Shown: positions 15,032-23,118 of the stretch, one piece after another
Position numbering within the stretch: the first letter of the stretch is position 1
Layout: the number at the start of each line of letters is the position of its first letter
Assembly (NCBI RefSeq): GCF_000730645.1
Contig: NZ_BBIU01000035.1
Span: forward strand, 1 to 38,616
DNA: 38,616 nucleotides
Source: Pseudomonas parafulva NBRC 16636 = DSM 17004
GTDB lineage: Bacteria; Pseudomonadota; Gammaproteobacteria; Pseudomonadales; Pseudomonadaceae
Direction: 5' to 3'
Notes under the pieces: generated by a model
The model's input: only the letters and a program-made list of their open reading frames with translations
What the model was told of the DNA's origin: nothing
Database searches by the model: none
Position numbers and translations under genes: made by a program

Positions 15032-16294
15032 CTAGGCCGGCATTTCGCGGCGGCTCTGTTGGTGGGCGTGCAACCGGGTAAAGGCGCGGGTCAGGCGCTG
15101 CAGCATTTGGTCGATATTGCTCCGGCTCACGGTCAGCGCCGGCGTAAAGCGCACTACGTCGGGCTGCGGAGCATTCAGCAACAGCCCCTCCTGCAGCGCG
15201 GCAGCCACCAGCGCGGGGGCCAGGTTTTCCTTGAGCGGTAGCGCCCAGAGCAAACCTTGCCCGCGTATCGGGCCCTGGCCGAAGCGGCCCGCCAGCCGAC
15301 CGAGGCCTTCTCGCAGGTGGCGGCCTTTGTCCTGCACCTCGTCGAAGAACCCTGGGGCCAGCACCGTGTCCAGCACCGTAAGGCCGGCAGCGCACATCAG
15401 CGCATTGCCATGGTGGCTGCCCTGCAGTTCGCCGGCCTCGGCACAGCAGGCCGCCCCCCGCGCCAGCAACGCCGCCAGCGGCACGCCCCCACCCAAGCCC
15501 TTGCCCAAGGTGACGATGTCGGCGCGTACCCCGTAGGTTTCCTCTGCCAGCAATGCACCACAGCGGCCGAGGCCGGTTTGCACTTCGTCCAGAATCAACA
15601 GGATGCCAAGCTCCCGGCACAGGGTTTCCACACCCCTGAGGTATTCGCGCGTGGCCGGGATAACACCCGCTTCACTCTGCACAGGCTCAAGCATGATCGC
15701 CACCGTGCGAGAGTCCACCGCGGCGTGCAGTGCCGCGAGGTCATTGAAAGGCACCCTGCTGAAGCCGGGCACGCCGGGCTCACAGCGGCTACAGGCCGTC
15801 GGGTCGGAGGCCGACAGCGTGCCCAGGCTGCGCCCATGGCAGCCCCGGCTGGCGGTGATGATGTGGTACGCGCCATTGCGATGGCGCTGTCCCCACTTGC
15901 GCGCCAGCTTGATCGCACCTTCGCAGGCTTCGGCACCTGTGTTCAGCAGGTAAGCCTGGTCGCTGGCGGTGGCCTGGCAGAGCCGGCTGGCGAAGTTCAA
16001 CAAAACCGGGCTATGGAAAGCCGAGCCCGGCTGGATCAGCGCCTGAGCCTGATTTGCAAGCGCGGCTGCCAGCGCGTCTGGGCTATGGCCCAGGCTGTTG
16101 ACGCCGCCGCCTTGGGTGAAGTCCAGGCAGGCTCGCCCCTGGTCATCCCACAACCACGCCCCCTGGCCACGCACGAACACAGGCGTTGCCCGGTTGTGCC
16201 CGGGCATCAGGTTGCCGGTTGAAGGCTGCTGCGGCATCGGCCTTAGCTCGATAACAGCCTCAGGGGCCGGGCGGCGCAGGTTGAACAGGTTCAT
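15032..16294 (-). CDS. Class III (acetylornithine/omega-amino acid type) aminotransferase
   Basis: A 420-residue PLP-dependent enzyme. LDEVQTG carries the aspartate that contacts the cofactor (D236), and TLGKGLGGG holds the Schiff-base lysine (K265). LLNTGAEACEGAIKLAR binds the phosphate group. The family includes acetylornithine, 4-aminobutyrate and 5-aminovalerate transaminases. The sequence is often labelled acetylornithine aminotransferase, but it is not in an arginine gene cluster. Its LysR neighbour and closeness to davBA make a catabolic omega-amino acid or diamine substrate possible (inference). The ATG at 16294 has GGAA upstream. A perfect palindrome sits 37 bp upstream in the shared intergenic region. 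Confidence 0.82.
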   Translation of the reverse strand: MNLFNLRRPAPEAVIELRPMPQQPSTGNLMPGHNRATPVFVRGQGAWLWDDQGRACLDFTQGGGVNSLGHSPDALAAALANQAQALIQPGSAFHSPVLLNFASRLCQATASDQAYLLNTGAEACEGAIKLARKWGQRHRNGAYHIITASRGCHGRSLGTLSASDPTACSRCEPGVPGFSRVPFNDLAALHAAVDSRTVAIMLEPVQSEAGVIPATREYLRGVETLCRELGILLILDEVQTGLGRCGALLAEETYGVRADIVTLGKGLGGGVPLAALLARGAACCAEAGELQGSHHGNALMCAAGLTVLDTVLAPGFFDEVQDKGRHLREGLGRLAGRFGQGPIRGQGLLWALPLKENLAPALVAAALQEGLLLNAPQPDVVRFTPALTVSRSNIDQMLQRLTRAFTRLHAHQQSRREMPA

Positions 16295-16330
16295 CAGGAT
16301 TCCAACCCATCACGGTGGCGGCAGCAAAGC

Positions 16331-16346
16331 GCGATCAAATGATCGC
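16331..16346. promoter_or_regulatory. Palindrome in the aminotransferase-LysR intergenic region
   Basis: GCGATCA-AA-TGATCGC is a perfect 7-bp dyad, 37 bp upstream of the aminotransferase ATG and 157 bp upstream of the divergent LysR gene. It is a reasonable operator candidate for the LysR protein or another dimeric regulator, although LysR boxes are usually of the looser T-N11-A form. Confidence 0.45.
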
Positions 16347-16502
16347 TGTGCGTTCTGTTGCCTTGCCTATCAAAACGCTTTGCGGGTAGCTGCAACAATG
16401 TGACCATCAATTGCTGTAACCCCTTGTAATAGGGCGATAGACTAGGCGAGCAAGCGGTTTTACGACATTTCGATTTAGCAGCAATTTCAATAAGCAAATC
16501 TT

Positions 16503-17417
16503 ATGGATTTTCGCCAACTGCGTTATTTCGTCGCGGTGTATGAGGAAGGCCACGTCGGGCGCGCCGCCGAGCGGCTGTCGCTGTCGCAACCCGCGCTCTC
16601 ACAGCAGATTCGTCAACTGGAACATGGCCTGGACCTGAGCTTGTTCGAGCGCAGCAACAAGCGCCTGCTGCCCACACTCGCCGCCCACACCCTCTACAAC
16701 CACGCCCTGCCGCTGCTCGACGGCCTGCAGCGCGCCACCGATGCCATGCGCAGCTTCAAAGGCCAGTCGCTGCGCACCCTGGCCATCGGGGTACTGCAAA
16801 CCGTACGCCCCAGCCTGGTGCCGCGGTTGCTCGAACGGCTGCGCAAGGCCCAGCCGCACCTGGTGGTGCAGATCTATGAACTGTCAGGCCAAGAGATCGA
16901 ACGGCGCTTGCTCAATGGCAACCTGGACATTGGCATCAGCTACCTGCCGCCACGCCAGCCAGGGCTCCATGGGCTGCTGCTGTATGAAGATGAGTTGCAA
17001 CTGGTCATCCCCAACACGCATCCCCTGAAGGACTTCAAGAAGGTTTCCATTCGCCAGGCCGCCGAGTTGCCGATGCTCATGCTTGGGGAAGAGTTCCAGA
17101 TGCGCCAGATCTGGCAGGCACAACTGGCCAGCCAAGGCCGCAGGCCGCAGGTTCAGGCCGAGATGAACAACATGGCAGGTATTCTGGACAGCCTGGCGCA
17201 TACATCGCTGGCGACGATTCTGCCGGGGCGGGCCAAGGAGGCGGCAGAAGATGAGCAAGGCTTGCTATGGAAGCCGCTGAGCGAGCCACGGGTACCGCTG
17301 AAAGTGGGGCTGGTGTTCCGCGATGCGCAGCGCCAGCAGGCTTCAGTGGAGCTGCTGCGCAACCTGCTGGAAGAAGAAACCGATACCCGGCAACCCGCAC
17401 TGGACGTATTGGCCTGA
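16503..17417 (+). CDS. LysR-family transcriptional regulator
   Basis: A 304-residue regulator. The N-terminal winged helix-turn-helix starts at residue 1 (MDFRQLRYFVAVYEEGHVGR, then AAERLSLSQPALSQQIRQLE), followed by the long linker helix and a two-lobed effector domain (LAIGVLQTVRPSLVPRLLERL...). Divergently transcribed from the class III aminotransferase with a 208-bp shared promoter region, the classic layout of a LysR regulator and its target gene. The effector is unknown; an amino acid or amine substrate of the aminotransferase is the natural guess. Its stop codon is followed within 20 bp by the hairpin that also terminates rsmY from the other side. Confidence 0.9.
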   Translation: MDFRQLRYFVAVYEEGHVGRAAERLSLSQPALSQQIRQLEHGLDLSLFERSNKRLLPTLAAHTLYNHALPLLDGLQRATDAMRSFKGQSLRTLAIGVLQTVRPSLVPRLLERLRKAQPHLVVQIYELSGQEIERRLLNGNLDIGISYLPPRQPGLHGLLLYEDELQLVIPNTHPLKDFKKVSIRQAAELPMLMLGEEFQMRQIWQAQLASQGRRPQVQAEMNNMAGILDSLAHTSLATILPGRAKEAAEDEQGLLWKPLSEPRVPLKVGLVFRDAQRQQASVELLRNLLEEETDTRQPALDVLA

Positions 17418-17431
17418 AAAACACGCGCACA

Positions 17432-17560
17432 AAGAAAACCCCGCCTAAGCGGGGTTTTCCAGACTGTTTCCCTGTGACATCCGTATCGCCCCGCCACCCT
17501 GGCAGGAAATCCTTCGTCGTCGTCCTTGATCTGTCCTAGGCGCTTCCTGCGCTCCGTCCA
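17432..17560 (-). ncRNA. rsmY: Small regulatory RNA RsmY
   Basis: On the - strand this ~130-base region carries about nine GGA motifs, several in or next to small hairpins (for example GCGCAGGAAGCGC). It ends in a strong terminator and has no protein-coding character. This is the architecture of the Rsm RNAs, which sequester the translational repressor RsmA/CsrA through repeated GGA motifs. A GacA box (17620-17637) lies upstream with a -10-like TAATCT/TTTATC at 17564-17574, so it should be activated by the Gac two-component system. I recall that rsmY of P. putida lies between an acyl-CoA dehydrogenase and a LysR gene, as here. The 5' end is estimated from the promoter (+/- 5 bases). Coding frames drawn through this region are spurious. 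Confidence 0.87.
17435..17458 (-). terminator. Bidirectional terminator shared by rsmY and the LysR gene
   Basis: AAAACCCCGC, loop CTAA, GCGGGGTTTT: a perfect 10-bp stem with A and T tracts on both sides. It can end RsmY on the - strand and the LysR transcript on the + strand. Confidence 0.9.
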
Positions 17561-17619
17561 TGTGATAAAGATTAACCGTGGATCCAATCTGAGAACAGTG
17601 GTGAAAAGTCACCACGTGA

Positions 17620-17637
17620 TGTAGGAAAAAGCTTACA
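17620..17637 (-). promoter_or_regulatory. GacA upstream activating sequence for rsmY
   Basis: Read on the - strand, TGTAAG, 6 bases, CCTACA matches the GacA binding consensus TGTAAG-N6-CTTACA with one mismatch. It is centred about 57 bp upstream of the -10 region of rsmY, the usual position. Confidence 0.87.
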
Positions 17638-17698
17638 AACCAAGAATCATTCTCAAAAAGCAAAACCCTGGGATTTTCTGCCAGCCCCTAGACAGGTA

Positions 17699-19477
17699 TC
17701 AGAACTGTTGTGCATCCAGCAGGTACAGTGACTCACTCCCCGCCCTCACCGATGCCACCAGCGAGCCGACCCGCGGCAGCAGCCGCGCAAAGTAGAAGCG
17801 CGCCGTGCCCAGCTTGCCCTGATAGAACCCTTCGTCGCCTTCCCCGCGCTGCGCTGCCTGCGCCATGCGTGCCCACATGTAGGCGTAAGCCACATAACCG
17901 AATGCATGCAGGTACTCCACCGAAGCAGCCCCAATCTCGTTAGGGTTGCCCTTGGCCTGCTCCAGCACCCAGTCGGTGAGCGCATCCAGCTGATCGAGCG
18001 ATGCCGCCAGCGGCCGGGTGAACTCGCCCAGCTCATGGCCGGCACCGGCAATGAATGCGCGCACTTCATCGGCGAACAGTTTGTAGTAGGCCCCACCGCT
18101 GGCCACCACCTTACGGCCCATCAGGTCGAGGGCCTGAATACCGTTGGTGCCCTCGTAGATCTGGGTGATGCGTACGTCACGCACCAGCTGCTCCTGGCCC
18201 CACTCACGGATATAGCCATGCCCGCCGAATACCTGCTGGCCGTGCACCGTGCACTCCAGGCCCAGGTCGGTGAGGAACGCCTTGGCCACAGGCGTCAACA
18301 GCGCCACCAGTTCTTCGCTGCGCTTGCGCACACTGGCGTCTTCGCTGTACTTGGCGCTGTCCAGTTGCATGGCCACGTAGGTGGAGAACGCACGCCCGCC
18401 TTCGATCAGCGCTTTCATGGTCAACAGCATGCGCCGTACATCAGGGTGCACGGTGATCGGGTCGGCAGGTTTGTCTGTGGCCTGTGGGCCGGTGGGGGCG
18501 CGGCTCTGCAGGCGGTCGCGGGCGTATTCCACCGCGTTCTGGTAAGAACGTTCGGCCGAGGCCAGGCCCTGGATGCCAACCCCCAGGCGCTCGTAGTTCA
18601 TCATGGTGAACATGGCCGCCAGGCCTTTGTTGGGTTCACCCACGATATAACCGACCGCGTCGTCGAAGTTCATCACACAGGTGGCCGACGCCTGAATGCC
18701 CATCTTGTGCTCGATGGAACCGCAGGTCACCGGGTTGCGCGCGCCCAGGCTGCCGTCCTCATTGACCAGGAACTTGGGCACCAGGAGCAACGAGATGCCC
18801 TTCGGCCCAGCCGGGGCATCCGGCAGCTTGGCCAGTACCAGGTGGATGATGTTTTCGGTGAGGTCGTGTTCGCCACCGGTAATGAAGATCTTGGTCCCGG
18901 TCACTTTGTAGCTGCCGTCGGCCTGGGGCTCGGCCCTGGTGCGGATGATGCCGAGGTCGGTACCGGCGTGGGGCTCGGTAAGGCACATGGAACCCGCCCA
19001 AACACCGGCATACATGTTCGGCAGGTACTTCTGCTTCAGCGCTTCGCTGGCGTGGGCATTGATGGACAGGCAGGCGCCTGCGGTCAGCATCGGGTACAGG
19101 CCGAAAGCCAGGCTCGCCGCGTTGACCATTTCTTCAACCTGCGCCGACACCACCTTGGGCATGCCCATGCCACCCAACAGCGGGTCACCGCCCACGCCCA
19201 CCCAGCCGCCCTCGGCATAGGTGTTGTAAGCCTCGATGAAGCCTGTCGGGGTCTGCACGGCGCCGTTATCCCAATGGCAGCCTTCTTCATCGGCTGCACG
19301 GCTCAACGGTGCGATAGAGCGGGCCGCGACCTTGCCGGCCTCCTCAAGCACTGCCAAGGCGGTCTGCACATCGACAACGTCGCCCAGCCCGGGCAATTGT
19401 GCCCATTGCTGCCCCACGTCGAAGACTTCATTCAGTACGAAGCGCATGTCGCGCAGGGGCGCTTTATAGTCAGCCAT
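17699..19477 (-). CDS. FadE-like acyl-CoA dehydrogenase (copy 1)
   Basis: A 592-residue FAD-dependent acyl-CoA dehydrogenase of the long type, with an N-terminal extension and a C-terminal extra domain. Family marks: TEPHAGTDLGIIRTRAE and GTKIFITGGEHDLTENI in the middle domain, and YEGTNGIQALDLMGRK in the C-terminal domain, whose Glu is the usual catalytic base position. It oxidises an acyl-CoA to the trans-2-enoyl-CoA in beta-oxidation. The frame is open upstream to 19552, but the ATG at 19477 has GAGAGG before it and gives the conserved start MADYKAPLRDMRF, shared with copy 2. It is 122 bp downstream of the GGDEF gene. Chain-length or aryl-acyl preference cannot be read from sequence. Confidence 0.92.
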   Translation of the reverse strand: MADYKAPLRDMRFVLNEVFDVGQQWAQLPGLGDVVDVQTALAVLEEAGKVAARSIAPLSRAADEEGCHWDNGAVQTPTGFIEAYNTYAEGGWVGVGGDPLLGGMGMPKVVSAQVEEMVNAASLAFGLYPMLTAGACLSINAHASEALKQKYLPNMYAGVWAGSMCLTEPHAGTDLGIIRTRAEPQADGSYKVTGTKIFITGGEHDLTENIIHLVLAKLPDAPAGPKGISLLLVPKFLVNEDGSLGARNPVTCGSIEHKMGIQASATCVMNFDDAVGYIVGEPNKGLAAMFTMMNYERLGVGIQGLASAERSYQNAVEYARDRLQSRAPTGPQATDKPADPITVHPDVRRMLLTMKALIEGGRAFSTYVAMQLDSAKYSEDASVRKRSEELVALLTPVAKAFLTDLGLECTVHGQQVFGGHGYIREWGQEQLVRDVRITQIYEGTNGIQALDLMGRKVVASGGAYYKLFADEVRAFIAGAGHELGEFTRPLAASLDQLDALTDWVLEQAKGNPNEIGAASVEYLHAFGYVAYAYMWARMAQAAQRGEGDEGFYQGKLGTARFYFARLLPRVGSLVASVRAGSESLYLLDAQQF

Positions 19478-19599
19478 GACAACCTCTCGCTGGTCGGAAC
19501 GGGCGGTGTCAGGCACCGCAGCACTGGAGTTGCAGTGAGTGTAACCGAACAACTTTTACGAGACATAGGGTCATCAACAGACCGCATGGTCAGCAATGG

Positions 19600-20883
19600 T
19601 CACGACGCACGCTCTGCCCCCCGGCGTGTTTTCAGGCCGTGCACCATCAGGCAGTTACGCCCGGCCGCCTTGGCGCTGTAGAGCGCCTGGTCGGCGGACT
19701 TGAGCACGTCATCTGGGTTGCGGTGGTCCACATGCCGCTCTGCCACACCGATGCTGATGGTGACTGACACCGCACCACCACTGCTGCCGGCGCGCCTCTG
19801 CCGGCCCGTGTTGTCGTCCTGAGGGCGAGCGCCCTGGTCGCGCAGGCGCATGGCATAGCCGGCAATCGCTTCACGCACCGCCTCCAGGTGCGCCACGCAG
19901 TGCTCGGTGCTCTTGCCGGCAAACACCACCGCAAATTCCTCGCCGCCGTACCGGTACGCCTTGCCACCGCCCCCCACCTTGCCCAGGCGGCTGGCAACCA
20001 GGCGCAACACCTGGTCGCCGACGTCATGGCCGTGGGTATCGTTGAAGCGCTTGAAATGGTCCACATCGCTCATCGCGATCACATAATTGCGTCCCAACCG
20101 CTGCATGCGCTCATTGAGCGCACGCCGGCCCGGCAAGCCGGTGAGCTCATCCCGAAAGGCCATCTGGTAGGCCTCATGTGCCACCGCCGCAGCTATCATC
20201 AGCATCACCTGGCTGCACATGATGTTCAGGGTGAAGGGCAAGATGAACGTTTTGGGCAACATCCAGAAGAGCCCCACCAACCCCATCACCAGCGCTGCAT
20301 TCAAAGGCCTCGGCGCCCGCAGGTACTGCACCACCAGCAGCACCAGTACCCCAATGAACAACGGGTACGCCAACTGGATCAGGCTCATCCACTCCCCATG
20401 CAGGGCCGGCCAGCGGATATCGGCCAAGCCGGCCAGCAGGGCGGCGGGGAAGCGTTGCTCCAGCGCCACCGCCACCGCACCTACAACCAACAGCACAGCG
20501 CCCCTGGCCACCATGTCCTGCAGCAGGTGCATGCGTTCCTGCCATACGCCGTAGATGCCATACAACGCCGGTAGCAACAGGCACACCAGGTGGAAGATGA
20601 CGGCAGCGTCATCGCGCACATGCCCGTTATCTCTGTAGAAGTCAGTCTGGGTATCGAGCAGAAAATAGGCGACGTACACCGTCAGCATTAAAAACAGCTC
20701 ACGCTGACGCCTGTAGACCGCGCAGTAGGCACCCCCCAGCAGCAACACCAGGGTGGGCAGCACATTGAACAAGGAGGTGAAGAACACGCTGAGGTCTTTG
20801 GCGTAGGCCGCGGCGAGGCCCGCTATCAGCAACAGCAGTGAGGGCAGAAAGTGGCTTGCACGAACGGCGTCAAGGCGAAACAC
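19600..20883 (-). CDS. Membrane-anchored GGDEF diguanylate cyclase
   Basis: A 427-residue protein that should make cyclic di-GMP from two GTP. The N-terminal half holds several hydrophobic segments (about six, e.g. LPSLLLLIAGLAAAYA and GAVLLVVGAVAVAL). The C-terminal half is a GGDEF domain with the catalytic signature GGEEF at residues 313-317 and the metal-binding MSDVDHFKRFNDTHGH upstream. No RxxD inhibitory (I) site is seen in the usual position before GGEEF, so product inhibition may be absent. The domain carries a charged, low-complexity insertion (RDQGARPQDDNTGRQRR) before its last strand. The GTG at 20883 has GGAG at good spacing; an in-frame TTG four codons earlier is less likely. It sits between two acyl-CoA dehydrogenase genes, which suggests a link to fatty-acid status (inference). 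Confidence 0.88.
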   Translation of the reverse strand: MFRLDAVRASHFLPSLLLLIAGLAAAYAKDLSVFFTSLFNVLPTLVLLLGGAYCAVYRRQRELFLMLTVYVAYFLLDTQTDFYRDNGHVRDDAAVIFHLVCLLLPALYGIYGVWQERMHLLQDMVARGAVLLVVGAVAVALEQRFPAALLAGLADIRWPALHGEWMSLIQLAYPLFIGVLVLLVVQYLRAPRPLNAALVMGLVGLFWMLPKTFILPFTLNIMCSQVMLMIAAAVAHEAYQMAFRDELTGLPGRRALNERMQRLGRNYVIAMSDVDHFKRFNDTHGHDVGDQVLRLVASRLGKVGGGGKAYRYGGEEFAVVFAGKSTEHCVAHLEAVREAIAGYAMRLRDQGARPQDDNTGRQRRAGSSGGAVSVTISIGVAERHVDHRNPDDVLKSADQALYSAKAAGRNCLMVHGLKTRRGAERAS

Positions 20884-20979
20884 AGTAATCTCCAACCCGG
20901 CAGATCAATAATGGCATTGTGCCCTTAGTTGATCGGCCGTGCACCCGGACAGTTTAATCAGGCTCCGTCCGTGGAATGC

Positions 20980-21015
20980 AAAAAAACCCGCCTGCCATAG
21001 CAGGCAGGCGGGTTT
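20980..21015 (-). terminator. Rho-independent terminator of acyl-CoA dehydrogenase copy 2
   Basis: A perfect 13-bp stem (AAACCCGCCTGCC paired with GGCAGGCGGGTTT, 6-base loop) is followed on the - strand by a run of seven T residues. It is 18 bp past the stop codon of the dehydrogenase. Confidence 0.93.
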
Positions 21016-21032
21016 CGCTGGAGCAATTGCGC

Positions 21033-22838
21033 TTAGTACGCCAGGCCGAAGTGCGCTTCGTCCATGGCCATCAGGTTGTCGGCACCCGACAGCATGGCGG
21101 CCACATGGGTACGGGTGCGCGGCAGGATGCGCTGGAAGTAGAAGCGCGCAGTCTGCAGCTTGGCCGTGTAGAACGCCTGGTCGCCGCTGCCGGCGGCCAG
21201 CTTCTCGGCTGCAACCCGTGCAATATCTGCCCAGAAATAAGCCAGGCAGGCGTAGCCGGAGTACATCAGGTAATCCACCGACGCTGCGCCCACTTCCTCA
21301 CGGTCCTTCATGGCGGCCATGCCCACTTTCATGGTCAGCTCGCCCCACTCCTTGTTGATGGCCGCCAGCGGTTGTACGAAGTCGTTCAGCGCCTCGTTGC
21401 CTTCCTGCGCCTGGCAGAACTTGTGCACGATCTTGGTGAAGCCCTTCAGCGCCTCGCCCTGGGTCATCAGCACCTTGCGGCCCAGCAGGTCCAGGGCCTG
21501 GATACCCGTGGTACCCTCGTACAACATGGAGATGCGGCTATCGCGCACGTTCTGCTCCATGCCCCACTCGGCGATGAAGCCGTGGCCGCCGTAGATCTGC
21601 ACACCATGGTTGGCAGCTTCGAAGCCCACTTCGGTCATGAAGGCCTTGGCGATCGGCGTCAGGAAGGCCAGCAGGGCATCGGCCTTCTTGCGGGCTTCTT
21701 CGTCCTGGCTGTACTTGACGATGTCCACCTGCTGCGCGGTGAAATACACCATGGCCCGGTTGCCCTCGGCGAAGGCTTTCATGGTCAGCAGCATACGGCG
21801 CACGTCCGGGTGGACGATGATGGGGTCAGCTGCTTTTTCCGGGGCCTTAGGCCCGGTCAGTGAACGCATCTGCAGGCGCTCGCGGGCATACTTGAGGCCG
21901 CCCTGGAAGGCCACTTCGGCGTGCGCCAGGCCTTGCAGTGCAGTACCCAGGCGCGCAGTGTTCATGAAGGTGAACATGCAGTTCAGGCCTTTGTTGGCCG
22001 GGCCGATCAGGTAGCCGGTAGCGCCGTCGAAGTTCATCACGCAGGTGGCGTTGCCGTGGATGCCCATCTTGTGTTCGATGGAACCACAGCTGACGCCGTT
22101 GCGCTCACCCGCCGCGCCTTCGGCGTTGGGCAGGAACTTCGGCACGATGAACAGCGAGATGCCTTTGGTACCGGCAGGCGCATCGGGCAGGCGGGCCAGC
22201 ACGATGTGCACAATGTTCTCGGCCATGTCGTGTTCGCCGGCAGAGATGAAGATCTTGGTGCCCGATACCTTGTAGCTGCCGTCGGCCTGGGGCTCGGCCT
22301 TGGTGCGCAACATGCCCAGGTCGGTGCCGCAGTGTGGCTCGGTGAGGCACATGGTGCCAGTCCACTCGCCAGAGACCAGCTTGGTCAGGTAGGTGTGCTG
22401 CTGTTCGGCTGTGCCGTGGGCAGAAATGGTGTTCATCGCGCCGTGGGAGAGGCCTGGGTACATGCCCCACGACCAGTTGGCGCCACCCACCATCTCGCTC
22501 AGCGCCAGGCCCAGCGACTCCGGCAGGCCCTGGCCGCCGTGCTCCACGTCGTGAGCCAGGCTCGGCCAGCCGCCTTCGACGAACTGCGCGTAAGCTTCCT
22601 TGAAGCCGGTCGGGGTTTTCACGCCCGACTCGCTCCAGGTGCAGCCTTCCTGATCACCTACACGGTTCAGCGGCGCCAATACCTGCTCACAGAACTTCGC
22701 GCCCTCTTCCAGAATGGCATCGACCATGTCCGAGGTAGCGTCCTGGCAACCCGGCAGGCTTTGATAATGCGCCTCATAGCCAAGCAGCTCGTCACGAACG
22801 AAGCGGATATCACGCAAGGGAGCTTTGTAGTCAGGCAT
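21033..22838 (-). CDS. FadE-like acyl-CoA dehydrogenase (copy 2)
   Basis: A 601-residue paralogue of the dehydrogenase at 17699-19477 with the same start (MPDYKAPLRDIRFVRDELLG) and the same motifs: TEPHCGTDLGMLRTKAE, GTKIFISAGEHDMAENI and YEGTTGIQALDLLGRK. It catalyses FAD-dependent alpha,beta-dehydrogenation of acyl-CoA thioesters. I recall that the P. putida KT2440 gene in this position was characterised as a phenylacyl-CoA dehydrogenase; that substrate is knowledge of the neighbourhood, not visible here. AGAGG precedes the ATG. A PsrA-type operator lies 57-84 bp upstream, so induction by long-chain fatty acids is likely. The strong terminator after it separates it from the GGDEF gene. Confidence 0.92.
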   Translation of the reverse strand: MPDYKAPLRDIRFVRDELLGYEAHYQSLPGCQDATSDMVDAILEEGAKFCEQVLAPLNRVGDQEGCTWSESGVKTPTGFKEAYAQFVEGGWPSLAHDVEHGGQGLPESLGLALSEMVGGANWSWGMYPGLSHGAMNTISAHGTAEQQHTYLTKLVSGEWTGTMCLTEPHCGTDLGMLRTKAEPQADGSYKVSGTKIFISAGEHDMAENIVHIVLARLPDAPAGTKGISLFIVPKFLPNAEGAAGERNGVSCGSIEHKMGIHGNATCVMNFDGATGYLIGPANKGLNCMFTFMNTARLGTALQGLAHAEVAFQGGLKYARERLQMRSLTGPKAPEKAADPIIVHPDVRRMLLTMKAFAEGNRAMVYFTAQQVDIVKYSQDEEARKKADALLAFLTPIAKAFMTEVGFEAANHGVQIYGGHGFIAEWGMEQNVRDSRISMLYEGTTGIQALDLLGRKVLMTQGEALKGFTKIVHKFCQAQEGNEALNDFVQPLAAINKEWGELTMKVGMAAMKDREEVGAASVDYLMYSGYACLAYFWADIARVAAEKLAAGSGDQAFYTAKLQTARFYFQRILPRTRTHVAAMLSGADNLMAMDEAHFGLAY

Positions 22839-22894
22839 CGCGATGAACCTCTAGGTGAGTTCTGTGGGGGGACCGGCGCACGCGGCAAGGTCTG

Positions 22895-22922
22895 TCAAAC
22901 AGTTGTTTGAAACTTACGTTTA
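22895..22922. promoter_or_regulatory. PsrA-type operator pair upstream of acyl-CoA dehydrogenase copy 2
   Basis: TCAAACA-GT-TGTTTGA (22895-22910) is a perfect dyad containing CAAAC-N4-GTTTG, the PsrA consensus (G/C)AAAC-N2-4-GTTT(G/C). An overlapping second copy, GAAAC-TTAC-GTTTA (22909-22922), differs at one position. PsrA is the TetR-family sensor of long-chain fatty acids in pseudomonads. Confidence 0.75.
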
Positions 22923-23118
22923 CCGCAGGCTGATGTCAAGGATGGACGATGGTGCCATTTACGCCACGGAAAACGACGAAACCGCCACACGGTTGCATGG
23001 CCGTGGATTCACGGGCAGTTGGAGGATCTTGGATAGGATGAAAAGCGACGGCTGGCGGCGTCGCTCAGGCGAGAGACGCCCCTGCGTCACGCGTGGCTAG
23101 CGGGGTGAAGCAGAGGTG

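Noticed and set aside
17643..17654. Possible Fur box (AGAATCATTCTC)
   Set aside because: Only a partial match and no iron-related gene adjoins it; it lies upstream of the GacA box.
17445..17663. 72-codon reading frame on the - strand between LysR and acyl-CoA dehydrogenase
   Set aside because: It runs through the RsmY RNA, its GacA box and its terminator, and has no coding character.
19478..19552. Upstream extension of acyl-CoA dehydrogenase copy 1
   Set aside because: The extra 25 residues do not match the paralogue, and the ATG at 19477 has a good ribosome binding site.
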